Assembly: GCF_037975245.1 (NCBI RefSeq)
Contig: NC_092567.1
Location: 25,102,876 to 25,166,875, forward strand
Direction of reading: 5' to 3'
From: Apostichopus japonicus
Taxonomy: Eukaryota; Echinodermata; Holothuroidea; Aspidochirotida; Stichopodidae
DNA: 64,000 nucleotides
The translations under genes and the position numbers were made by a program. Shown in pieces: positions 49,788-61,071 of this stretch. The notes beneath the pieces are model-generated. The model saw nothing but the letters and a program-made list of their open reading frames with translations, had not been told where the DNA came from and did no database searches. Every line of letters begins with the position of its first letter. Positions within the stretch are counted from its first letter, which is position 1.

Positions 49788-52700
49788 TTTACCATTTTTA
49801 CATAAGAATGGTACCTGCTAGGTTATCATCTGTACAGAAAGGAAATAAGAACGTTTCTAGATTACTTATCTGTTATAGATACATTACAACGGCGGCTTTT
49901 TTTCTATAGCAACCTTGATATGCATATATGTATACTGTATATATATATATTATAAAGAAAATCCACGTTTACTCCAAAAGAAAATATTATTAGAGAAAAC
50001 CAGAGACAAAAAAGATATGGCTCATAATTGACAAATAATGAATAATGTTTTAGAAATTGGAATTTTCGGTCCCCCTGGGACAGTTCGACAGCAATACTCG
50101 GCAGTCGAATGCAATTAGTAAAAAAAGTACAAAATGTAACACAATGAAAGTATGACGCTAGATAAGTGTATGAAGCATAGGCCTAATCGTCGAGCACAGG
50201 ATTGCGCCCTACCCCCCCCCCCCCCCACCTTCTCGACAACTAAACCTTTAGCATGCCAGGGCTTCTGGGTCCAGAGAAACGGTCTATTTCTTGACCGACT
50301 GAACGGTTAAACTTCACCCGACTGAAAGTTTTTAACCGAACTCAACCAACTATTGACGACGCAGGTGCTAGCTTTGCTTATAGAAAAGCAGATTATCAAA
50401 ATCAATGCATTGGCATATAGCGCTTAACTGCGTATGGCGCTAAATTCCGCTAATTTCAATAGTCATATATATAGCTATACATACCTGTTAAACGCGGTTT
50501 GAAACGGGATCTTGGTTTACTTTGCCACACTTGCCCTTCGACCCGGTTCACCACTATACCCCTCCACACCAGCAAGCTTTGCTGCTACAGCCAGCGTGTA
50601 CTCCTGTGTCTCCTGGATAACCTTGAGTGGGAGTATAGAAGGCTTGCTGTACATTTTCCGTGTTAAAACTTTATGAGCTCACCATGAAAGGCTTCAGTGA
50701 TGCGGTATGGGAGATTTACGTATATGGTCAGCTCTCGTTAATGTCCGTTTCTGCTGTGATCGTCCTCAATTGCGTCAGTTCCCGATGGTGTACAAATCTA
50801 TGAGAAAGTTAATAGAAATCAGTGTATCAGCATAGTTTGACAAAACACTTCCTCCAAATCACCTTGAAAACGCTCAAACGGAGAGACTTGCCAACTCTTT
50901 GGAAGCAATATATGGAAGTCGTTGTATGCTCGAAAAGATCAACTCTGTTTATATCACTAAACGTATCAGATTGTTATTGTTTTACAATGAAAGGAAGTAT
51001 TACACAGAGGAAGACGGTCGGAACCAGGAATCCGGAGTTTGCTGCCACGCTAATTGATTGTATATATTCAGTCTGAGCTTACATGACTTCCTCTCTCAAC
51101 AACACTGCTATGAATCCAACGGAAGACTGAATTATAAAGCAGTACTCGCGGTTGCACAGTAGGCCAAGTGTTGAATGTTGTATAGAACTGAATGGACTTC
51201 TTACCGTAGGCCTATACTTCCCTCTATATGAGTGATAGGTCAGTTCAAAAATACAAACTCCCGAAAAAAATGGATGAAAAGGTTTTCAGGATCAGGTGAG
51301 AGTAAAAGACAAAGTCGGGAGGTAAGAGGAGAGGAAGGCGTGCTGGGGGGGGGGGGCGAAAAATGGATGGGCATTGGGACGTGTGACTTGATGTGAAAGT
51401 GGAAACCCAGAGAGACTCAAACGTTCCGGAAAATATGAATCCTCAATGTAGCCTACCCCGCACAACATATTTCTTTCAACGGTGCTTTGTAGTTAACCAA
51501 AAAACAAGAAAGAACACTTCAATGTTGCCAAAATTAGTACACAAAAAGGGGCCCTTCTTATTAATAAAAACAAGCACCATCGAGTTTTCACAAAAAACAT
51601 CTTTGCCACCACCCGAGTCCCCCACCCCCTGCTACCCCCTCCCGATCCGCCATCGTTGATATGGACACATGGAGATAATGAAGGGACTGCTATAACTCGA
51701 AGAAGAATCGTTCATTCTGACTGCAGACTGCAGGCTAATTACCGCTCAACATCTGCCACAGTGGCACATGGGGGGGGGGGGTGGGTAGCACAACTGATGT
51801 TCTCAGCTTCAACCATGAATATCGCCGAATGGAATCAGTTAGTCCATAACCGACAGAGACATGTCGAAGTATGGTAGTATGGTTTTAATATAAAGTAGTA
51901 CAGTGCAGGTATATATCTATCAAATAAGTTGTAGTCATTGCTCGAAAAGGCAAGATTGTGGTAATAAATCATAAATTCCAAATTTTCCCGACTGAATTAT
52001 AGGGGGGCCTGAACCTTATAATGAAAGGGCCAGAGGCGAATCAAAGAGTTTGTAAAGTAGGGGTGCTCCCGTGGGGGTAATTGAAACCGACTCCCATGTC
52101 GAGGGAAGTTAACTTAATGGATGCCAAATGGTGAATTCTGCGGCGAGGCCTACATAAGTGATCTCATTCTTTCCCGGCTGAATGCCAAAAATACCCCGAA
52201 TGAACCATGATTTGCCACCGACTAACGTTACCTTGGAAAGCTAAAAATGTCATAATACCCGTTTATACTGGTTTACACTGAAAGACAGTATGGAATCATG
52301 ATATCTGTTTTGTTGAAGCAACACTGACAGTAACCTATTACTGCTACTACAAGTTCCCACGGAAATTTACGTTTCCATGGTGATATCGCCTCCTTCCCAT
52401 CTTAATGGTTACAATTTGCTGATAGGAACAACGAATGCCATTTCGATTAGCTACTGAGCGACGTACTATAGACAAAGGACACAACACTTTAAATAAATCC
52501 ATGAGCCAAGTTTTGGGACACAACAGGTGAACAGTATGGTCACATGAGGTTAGTCTTGGCCAAGTCGTTTGTAATACTCTTTTTCTCGCGTGCAAACTGT
52601 ACATGCCTCAGAGTCCGTTTGTGCCTACCACGAATGTGCTTGCCCACTGTATGTTACGTGCCCGAGGATCTGTCCATACAACAATCGAAAGCGCTGCCGC

Positions 52701-52853
52701 GAGCGTTCTCTGAAGAAGCCTACAGCAAATAGATACGGGAAAATAGCTTAGCGAAAAAGAAAGGTACACTAGGCTGTACAAACTAGGGTGTTAACAAGAC
52801 TAACATGAGGTTTGAGGGCGCATCCCTGATTTTAAGGCTGTTTGGTTTCGATG
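49788..52853. other. Intergenic, no gene recognised
   Basis: Holds poly-C or poly-G runs at 50212-50226, 51343-51356 and 51771-51781 and short AT microsatellites. Probably contains the sulfotransferase promoter at its left end. No convincing open frame. Confidence 0.4.
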
Positions 52854-53913
52854 CATAGGCGTATAGGAGCCTAATTTGATTTGGGGAAGGGGGAGGCGGG
52901 GGGGGGGGGGGCTGTAACGACTTGCCCGAAAAATATAACCAAAATTTTTCGCGTTCAACATCTTAATGTGCATATAATATAGGCATTCATCGTTTATTAC
53001 ATCACATGCCAAAAACATACAATCATTTTTCGTGTTATTACCCTTCCATATTGGTTATAATTATTGGGGAAGGAGACAAACTAAAACGAATGACAGCGAT
53101 TGACCGAATGACAATTGACTTTGTACAGGGTTAACTATCATTCGCGAAGGACAGCGAATGACAACGAATGACAAAGAATGACAACGAAGGACAGTGGTGA
53201 GAAGAGATAGAATGATTAACGGAGTGGAGTAAATGCGGTTATTGGTTTTCTGCGCAAAAATGATTTGAGGAAAATCGCATGTTATGTGATTGCAGGGAAA
53301 GTTTTTGTGCGAGAAAGTGCTTGAGCCTTGAGTGCTGTGCTTTTGACATTTACCTCTGTAGATTTCTATAGAAAGATAACTGAAGCCGTTTCAAGATTAT
53401 AGTATTGTTAGTTTCTAACAATTAATATCGGAAAAATGACGTTAAATTTCCTTTTTAAAATCAGACATACAATTTCGCTTACTATAAGGTGTGTTTGTAT
53501 CTTGTCCGTACTTTACTAGATCTGTATAAGCCACGCACTTCGCGTCCGCTCAATCGGTTTGCGTGGCTTTAATATACCCACATGAAGTCTGAACTGTGAT
53601 ATCCGGAAGAAGCAAATGTCTGGTGCTGTCATTACTGTCATTCGTTTTAGTCAACGCAATTTTTTAGTGTGTACAACATATTGTCATTCGTTATATGTGT
53701 AACGCAATTGTCATTCGTTTTAGTAACACCCTTGGGGAAGTTTTTACAATAATAATGATCATAATAATATCAGTTTAACCTTTGAAAAACACATTGCAAA
53801 TTATTTTTCTTTCAGTAGGTGCCCGAAAAATTCTCAGCATGTTGCCCGAATTTTCACCAAAATTTTTGGTTGGGGGGCTGCAGCCCCCCCCCCCCCCCGC
53901 CTCCTACGCATAT
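52854..53913. mobile_element. TIR element interrupted by MITE family A copy 2
   Basis: The left end CATAGGCGTATAGGAG and the inverse of the right end, ATATGCGTAGGAG, are imperfect inverted repeats. G-runs and C-runs follow (52888-52910 and 53882-53899). GTTTCGATG at 52845-52853 and 53914-53922 is a perfect 9-bp duplication. The element is split by a younger insertion at 53073-53731; without it, it would be about 390 bp. Confidence 0.8.
53073..53731. mobile_element. MITE family A, copy 2 (659 bp), nested
   Basis: It aligns end to end with 44661-45325 in the same orientation. Ends are GAGACAAACTAAAACGAATG and the inverse of GGGTGTTACTAAAACGAATG. TTGGGGAAG at 53064-53072 and 53732-53740 is a perfect 9-bp duplication. 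The two copies differ by small indels, including a shorter right sub-terminal region here. Confidence 0.9.
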
Positions 53914-54540
53914 GTTTCGATGATAATCGTAACCTTTGAAATCATGCAGGCGGATGTCTTTGAAAATGTTGTGCCATCATATGACCATCATAAACGAACG
54001 TATGGGACATTATTCTTTCGTTTTCATGACATTTCAATACAGTCGAAGTTTCTCTTCAAGCCAGTAGGCAGGCGTATTTATGCGGCGCCCTCATCAATTC
54101 AAAAATATTACTATAATAAACAGCGACGATATCGAATCAATGACAAAGTGCTATACTAGACATCAAAAGACAATTAAAAGACAATGAAAATGAATTGTAT
54201 TGAAATGAAAGACAATAAAAATGAAAGTGTAATGAAATGAAAATGAAAGACAATGAATATCTAAATCGTGAAAATCATGAAAATACTAGAACTAGACATG
54301 GAAAAAGTACGCCTGAAAAGGGGATGACGGCTCCCGCGCCCTCCCGGCTCCCGCGCCCTCCCGGCTACCCCGCCCTCTCGGCCCCCGCCCTCAATACATG
54401 TTGCATTCTGGTTAAATCTCTATTAGGACCAGGCCACCTACACGTGGCAAACGCTGATCGCTTTTTGTTGACGGAAAAGAGGTAAAACCACCTCCTTTTC
54501 TCCACCCTAAAAAGATGTTAACTGTAGTTTGGTTTCCGGA

Positions 54541-54610
54541 AACTATTAGCTGATATGTGAATGCGTTCTTGCAGGCATGCCAGAACGCAGATGGATATCA
54601 GCTAATAGTT
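54541..54610. other. 70-nt near-perfect hairpin
   Basis: AACTATTAGCTGATAT (54541-54556) pairs perfectly with ATATCAGCTAATAGTT (54595-54610). A second stem, TGCGTTCT (54562-54569) with AGAACGCA (54582-54589), lies inside a small internal loop, capped by a loop of about 12 nt. It could be a small RNA precursor or a tiny inverted-repeat remnant; nothing decides between them. Confidence 0.6.
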
Positions 54611-55439
54611 TTGACGTTATGAATTATTAGTCCGCAGTAAGTACGTCAACAGTCAGGAAGACACAAAGTACAAATACAAGATGGTCGCAACTATACTTCC
54701 TTAAACGTCGCGAGAGAGTGAGAGGAATCTGGGCCGGTTTGATTTCATTTCAAGACCCCATCTATAAGCGAGGACAACATTAATGGCAGCATTTAACAAG
54801 AGTACATTCTGTATTCCAAAAAACTATATAACAGTAATTTTACGATTTACAAGAAAACCGCGGCCGAGACATTACTTTCAAGTAACCTTTACTTCCAATT
54901 TTGTAGCGCTTCTTAAAATTACCAGCGAGTTTTTCTGTAATTTCTCCATAAAATACATCTGATACAAAACTGCACGTTGGGTATAAGGAATAATGCAACC
55001 AGAAAACAAAAACGGCCATATTCGGGGGTTATTTCGTAATTCAAATCTTAATTTTAATTAAATGACTAGTGAGACCATATAGAAGAGATAGTTTCGTGAT
55101 AATCTATAACATTGTATTCAAACACGTACAAAATGTGCACAGAAATATTGATAGACTATTGGAAACATTCCTCGGCTGTTTATAGAATAATTACACCAGG
55201 TCACGCTGGTTCGAAAGTTGAATAAAGAAACCGCTCGTGTTTGCATCCAGGAAGTTGATGCAGTAGAATTCATGAAACCAGGGAGGGAATTTTTGAAACA
55301 GATACCTCTGCCCTCCAAGATCCCCCCTGACAAAATAGAAAATAAATTAGAAAGCATAATTTATGCCCATTCCGCCGTCGTTGGTAATATTAACCGTAAC
55401 TTTCTAGTCAATTAAAAACAGCAAATTTAGAGGGCTAAC

Positions 55440-56112
55440 CAGTGGCGGCGCCAGGAATTTTTAGTTGGGGAGGCTAAGGGGGGGGGGCTGAGCCATTTTT
55501 TGGGTGGCTTACAAGATTGAGTGATCGCCGTCCTGGGGAGGGGTATAAGGGGAGGGGGCCCCCTCCCCTTTTGAAATTTTTCCCAATCCTGGAAAGGCCT
55601 ACATGCAAAATGGTGGCAATTAGCGAGGCTTTTGTCACCTGAAAATTTCTCCAAAAATATGCATTTTTTTGTGAGTAACTTTAGTCAAATTAGAATGGAA
55701 GATACCAATTCACAGTTTTCGTATCACTAAAATATTACCTGCTGTGAAAGATCCAATTCCTTTGCTCAATTATTATATCGCGCTCTCTGACACAACTCCT
55801 GTTTTAGTCTGTATACACGCTGTTTGTGAAACGCACACGCGGATAAAGCTGGATTCTGAATTGTTTTTATCAGTCACCAAAACAAGGCTTCCTGCACCAC
55901 AACTGAGTCACTGACTATTATCATGTGAAAAATTCATCAAAATTTCCATTGACCATTGTAGCACTGCGTTATGGCTGACAAAATTTGGGTTGGCTATATT
56001 GTTTCAATGAGGTTTTTTTTGTTGTTGCCTATTTCAGTTGGGGGGGGGCTAATGGGGGGGGGGCTGACTACTTCAGTGGGGGGGCTAAAGCCCCCCCTTG
56101 GCGCCGCCACTG
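55440..56112. mobile_element. hAT-like MITE (673 bp), 8-bp TSD
   Basis: The perfect 14-bp TIR CAGTGGCGGCGCCA is at the left, with its inverse TGGCGCCGCCACTG at the right; CAG-G start plus 8-bp duplication is typical of hAT. GGGCTAAC occurs at 55432-55439 and 56113-56120. GGGGGCTAA / CTAAGGGGGG tracts repeat near both ends. No transposase. Confidence 0.9.
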
Positions 56113-56120
56113 GGGCTAAC

Positions 56121-57334
56121 TATCCGCTCATATAGTCCACCCTTGTATGTGAGAAGACTATAGTGTAAGATTTAGAGTGTATAACATCCGTCACATTACT
56201 GCATCTGGTGGAAAATAGGCTAAACTGAATACTGAAACAAACCAGCATCTTTGTAGCACTTGTTCAGATGGTGTTTGGGTGGGGGGGGGGACGGTGTTGT
56301 TCAGTAGATTGACTAGTCATATACCATTTTAAATGATGAACTCAAAGTTCAGTCTTTTGGTATTTACCCATTTAAAGTTTATGTGGGATTTAATTTGTCT
56401 GAAAAGGGGCCTGGGTGACAAAATATGGAGAACTGAATCAAGTTATTAATTAGTTGTTAATTAACCATTATTTGGTGAAAGATCTTGGTGGGTGCTATGT
56501 AGTTTTACATATATATATTGCAATCTTATTTATTTGAGTTATACTGGGTACACTTTGTACAATTATCGACAAAACACAAAAAGGATGGCTTCGTTATAAA
56601 TATTCTTAAATATTACAAACAGTCTCACTTATTGCACATGAGTTCAAGGTGTCTTGTTTGGCTAGTTTGTAAAGAAATCCATCAAAAATATTTGACGAAT
56701 GGCAGCAGAAATGATAGTAAAAATCAAGGTATAATAAATAAACAGTGAACTATTTACCTTATTCAAATACTCGTTTAAGAAAAATGTGTAAATTTCTAGA
56801 TATGTTTACTCATTGGAAAATATTCAATATTCAAATATAAATAAACTTCAAACAACTGCCCATTAGAACATTTTCACCTTGTATGTTCCCTCTATAAGTA
56901 TCACAATGTGTACCTCTGGAATATTAATTAATTTTCCAATAATTAATTTGATCTGATGGGTGGTCATGGCACATCTTTTAATAAAAATGCCTCAGAGGTT
57001 TTTCATATTTATCGAAAAAATACACTGAACTATGCGGAAAAACACTTCACAAAAGCATTTAATTAAATGAATAAGATGTTAATAGTTAATGATATTTGGA
57101 AATAATTTTAACCCCCAAATTTTTCAAATGGTAAGACCATGGATGTGAAAGTGACTGATTCACAGCCTAGGCTCACTAGGCTGATAAAGGGGAACTTCTG
57201 GTTTCAAAGGTAGTTTTTTCTAGTACTGTAAATCAGATAAGTCTATGCATTGGCAAAGTTATATATTTTTTTTTGGGTTAAATATGATTAATATGAAAAC
57301 CTCTGGAATGTCAGTTTAACAGCATGTTACTGAC
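56121..57334. other. AT-rich stretch, no exon identified
   Basis: The minus-strand gene at 57335-61071 must have at least one more exon to the left: its last exon here ends in phase 1 at a GTCAGT donor. I could not identify that exon in this stretch. Confidence 0.35.
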
Positions 57335-60300
57335 CATCCCCTCCTCTCCTTGTGGTATTTTTGAGTTCTGCTTTAATAGATTCCAGCAGTGTGCTAGAGT
57401 ATGGCTTTTGCCCATATCTGAAATTAGCTGTAACATCAAGCTCATCATAAAAACCTGCAGATCTTTGTGTTCTTTCTGTTTCCAGCTCAGTCAAATAACT
57501 CAAATTGCCATATTTTTGGGAATATTTTTGGGAATTTTCATAATTTCTGGAACCACCTCTGTCACTTGTATCTTTCCCATCTTTGATTTGAACAAAATCA
57601 GCTGTATGATATCCCCTCGGTGAGTAAAGAGCGTTATTAGTATCCAAAGCTGAATATTCATGGCTCTGTGTTGAATGGTTTAATGGCGGTTGATGTCCCA
57701 GGAAAGATGCTGAATATTCAGCACCATCAGGGAAAGAAGGCCTGGATGCCGTTGCTGGTAGCTTGATTATTGATTCGTCTCTTAGCAGTGAGCTTCCAAT
57801 CCCCCCTGGTAAAGAGGCCTTAGGAACGATGTGAAACAATATAGATATAATATAAGTATCAGTGGTCAAAATGATATCAAATCTTACAACTTTACCCAAA
57901 AAATAGTTTGAAGGGGGACATTTCAGACACACCACAGCATAGAACTGTTACACTTACATGAAAGTGTTCTATGAGATATTAAAATGAAATTCTTACATAT
58001 ATTTCATTCTTCTAACAATCTTACATCTATTCAAAAGAATCACAAGCAATTTAGAGGAAATACCAACTCTCCAAAACAGGTAACTAAACTATGTCATTCA
58101 CAGGCTTTTCTTTTGAAGTAATTCCCCCACCCCATTCTTCTCCCTCCACACCCCCCCCCCCATTCATCTCCCTCCATACCCCCATTCTTCTCCTTCCATT
58201 CCCCAATTCTTCTCCCTCCATGCCCCCATTCTTCTCCATCCACACCCCCATTCCTCTCCCTCTACTCTCCTATTCTTCTCCCTCCACACCCCCATTCCTC
58301 TCCATCCACACCCCCATTCATCTCCCTCCACACCCCTATTCTTCTCCATCCACACCCCTGTTCATCTTCCTCCACACGTCCATTCCTCTCCCTCTACTCT
58401 CCTATTCTTCTCCCTCCACACCCCAATTCCTCTCCATCCACACCCCCATTCATCTCCCTCCACACCCCTATTCTTCTCCATCCACACCCCTGTTCATCTT
58501 CCTCCACACGTCCATTCCTCTCCCTCCACACCCGTATTCTTCTCCCTCCACACCCCCATTGTTCTCCCTCCACACCCCATTGCTCTCCCTCCACACCCCC
58601 ATTCCTCTCCCTCCACACCCCAATTCTTCTCCCTCCACACCCCAGTCTGCTCCCTCCACACCCCCATTCCTATCCCACCACACCCCCACTCCTCTCTCTC
58701 AACCGACACACACCTAGCAGGATAAAAAACCAGTGGACTCACCGGTTCTCTTGTAGGTGATATTCTCTGTAGTTCATCTCTTGCACTGTAGGGGCTCCAT
58801 ATGATGCTGGTTCCATCTGTGGGTGGCACATTCACAGGGACAATCAGAACCTGCCTCTGTTCTTCTGCTTGCATAGTTTGCATTCCAAATTCTTATGATA
58901 TAAAACAAGAGCAGATAATGAAACAAAGTTACCATTCTTACAGAGAGTGAGTAGGACTCCCTGTTCACAGATAACCACATTGATATACAATATTAGTCAA
59001 AAATCTTAAAACGCAAGAGAAAGAGAACAACATATACAACAACCAAAAATAAGAAAGAGATATTAATAATAACAAAATCACAAAGCAAACAATCAGTATG
59101 AAGGCTGTGAAAGTTGACATACTTAGATATGCTTTCTCCCCATATTTTGATTTCTGAGTTTTTTTTTTTTTTTCAAGATGGTGACTATAATGGGAAAACA
59201 TGGTTAAACTTTACTGAATTACTGATACAAATGGAAATTTTTACTTTCAAGGTTATGGCCGGATGGTACAGCTGAAGGTCTCTTTCAACCGGGGGAAGGG
59301 TGGGGCGAGGTGACTTGCTGGTCTGATGTTTCTCTTTGTTTACAGTTTGAAGGGAGGGGCAGAGGGGGGGGTGGTGGAATAGGGGTACATGAGTGGATGG
59401 GTAACAGCAATTACCTTTCTTCTTTCCTTTTAGCAAATCTGCAGCATGACGAGCTTCACTGATGGTCTTCTGCTCTTCATCTGTATCATCTTTCTCATCG
59501 TTCTGACTGTTTAAGTGAGTCACATTGGTGGTGGGTGGAGCTCTACTAAAGTTAACCAATGAGAAAGCCTCTTCTATCAGGGCATGAACTCGCTGTTTGG
59601 TTTCTGACATCGTTTCTGATGTATCATCGCTTGAAATCTGCAATCACAATAAAGGAAAAGTATTGAAATGCCGCATTAATGTCAAACTTGAGATGGCAAT
59701 TAAGTGCTGAAGGCAGAGACCTTTGAAAAAACTCAGCACACTGGAACCAAAAGCATAACTACTTGTGGAGTGTTAGCTCAGTGGTTTAACGCCGGTGCCT
59801 TTCAATCATAAGGTCCCCGGTTCGAGTCACTACAAGATTAGTGTATGTCGTCCAGTTACAGAGTTGTTGACAATTCATAATCATGGAATTTAAATATGAA
59901 TCTAAGAGACTGACTTCAGTCAGCTTGCGGCTTTGATATGCCAATGATGGCTTCTTCGCCGGTTCCAGCTTGCAGGTGGATCTAAAATACCTACATACAT
60001 ACTTGGTGGTGAGAGTTGCAGACAGATCTCACTTGTACAATACAATTGTAATTTAGTTGGATTTGCTTCAACTTTGAAACCATATATAGCCAAAGATTAC
60101 AGAAAAAGATAATAATCTGTTACTTCAATACTTGAAAATAGGATATGAAATGAAAACAAACAATTTGGAAATGAAAGAAAAAGTACATAAAAGATTAAGT
60201 TGAACATGTGGCAAACTAGAATTTATATAGGGGGTTAGGGTACATGTGGGACACAACTTTTAATATATTCATTAAACTAAATGGTGAACAAGTCATGAAT

Positions 60301-61071
60301 ATTCGTAGCAGTGTTATGGTTTTCTAATGTATCTACATAGATCGCACAGAATGAACTGTATTCGAGTTATGTGTGAATATTAAGAAGTTTGACCAGTGTT
60401 AGTTACAACCCAACACTAAAAGCACCAAGGAAACAAAACTGAATGTATGTACATAGGCTACAACACACGCACACATATATATGGCTGAAAGTTTTTTCAC
60501 TGTTCTTGATTTTCCATTTCATTACGATTTTCATTTATATATATTCATTTGCCTTTGTCGTTTACCTCCATTGCATTAACATAAAGTCTGTTCAAAGTAT
60601 CTCTTTCGAGATCCGGCTTTAGGAATCACAAATGATTTCGAGTTGGTCAGCATCATGTTTGATCTCTAGAGTAAGGCAAAATATGTCACCAAAAACAGAA
60701 CTAGTATTGTTCGATACAGGTGACAAACGCCTACAGTGGAATTACGACCTTCCTTACCGGTTTCGAACCTCTGGACATACAATTAGCGTCCATAGTCTAG
60801 TGGTTAGGGTGTCCGCGTACAGAGCGGAAGGCCCGTGGTTCGAATCCCGGTGGAGGCTGAAAGTTTTTTCACTGTTCTTCATTTTCCAACTCATTACGAT
60901 TTTCATTTGTATATATATATGTACATATAAATATATATATATGTTACGATGGCAATGGCCAGTGCAGACTTTGCGTAGAAGAAAAGCTCGCAATCTTACA
61001 GGACAGAATAAACCAAAAAACTGAGCTTGTCTCAAAGTGTCGCCATGGTAACATACCTGCACCCAGCTGTG
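57335..61071 (-). CDS. Partial multi-exon gene; possible KIAA1549/UPF0606-family cytoplasmic region
   Basis: Exons in order: candidate microexon 61071-61057 (HSWVQ), 60616-60566 (PDLERDTLNRLYVNAME), 59637-59415 (ETKQRVHALIEEAFSLVNF, then an acidic stretch and DLLKGKKK), 58891-58743 (EFGMQTMQAEEQRQVLIVPV ... IIWSPYSARDELQRI) and 57818-57335 (starts ASLPGGIGSSLLRDESII, ends near SSTLLESIKAELKNTTRR). All junctions are phase-consistent (0, 0, 1, 0, then 1). The chain is polar, rich in S/T/D/E/R, with no membrane segment or catalytic motif in this part. The VHALIEEAFSL and SIKAEL segments recall the cytoplasmic tail of KIAA1549-type proteins, but that is from memory and weak. Both ends are missing. 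Intron 4 is filled by a CCCTCCACACCCC minisatellite. Confidence 0.6.
58120..58700 (+). repeat. Pyrimidine/C-rich minisatellite, ~19-21-bp unit, ~28 copies
   Basis: Units of CTCCCTCCACACCCCCATTC with frequent TTCTTCTC or TCTACTCTCC variants, and a larger repeat of about 125 bp (58255-58380 versus 58380-58510). It lies between the exons at 57335-57818 and 58743-58891. The RNA-like strand of the minus gene is G-rich. Confidence 0.9.
59767..60000 (+). mobile_element. tRNA-derived SINE, copy A (full length)
   Basis: tRNA-like head with A box TAGCTCAGTGGTTTAACG (59774-59791) and B box GGTTCGAGTC (59819-59828). A body of about 130 bp follows with TCATAATCATGGAATTTAAA, GAATCTAAGAGACTGACTTC and GCCAATGATGGCTTCTTCGC, ending GGATCTAAAATACC and an ACAT-type microsatellite. 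Copy B is at 32362-32560 (minus). Confidence 0.85.
60482..60553 (+). repeat. SINE tail fragment
   Basis: GGCTGAAAGTTTTTTCACTG, TTCTTGATTTTCC and CATTACGATTTTCATTT match the tail of the element at 60787-60930 with a few changes. The tRNA-like head is missing. Confidence 0.7.
60787..60930 (+). mobile_element. Second tRNA-derived SINE type (tRNA-like head plus tail)
   Basis: GCGTCCATAGTCTAGTGGTT gives an A box; an anticodon-like stem TCCGC/GCGGA closes a 7-nt loop; GGTTCGAATCC is the B box. GCGTCCA can pair with TGGAGGC at six of seven positions. The T stem is poorly paired, so a working tRNA is unlikely. The tail (GCTGAAAGTTTTTTCACTG...) occurs again at 60482-60553, which shows that this is a dispersed element. 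Confidence 0.65.

Noticed and set aside
51393-51877. Two consecutive plus frames (88 and 73 aa)
   Set aside because: No recognisable family, cut by homopolymers, no splice pattern.
55218-55415. 65-aa plus frame with REFLKQIPLPSKIPPDKIEN, faintly like a small heat-shock protein segment
   Set aside because: Too short, alpha-crystallin landmarks missing, no splice context; possibly a relic, not annotated.
58091-58717. 208-aa Pro/Ser-rich open frame on plus, and Gly/Glu-rich frames on minus
   Set aside because: All are translations of the ~20-bp C-rich minisatellite; no start context, splice structure or non-repeat sequence.
59767-59840. tRNA gene
   Set aside because: It continues into a body shared with 32362-32560; no proper acceptor stem.
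60787-60860. tRNA gene
   Set aside because: Mismatched T stem, and its downstream tail is repeated elsewhere; better explained as a SINE head.
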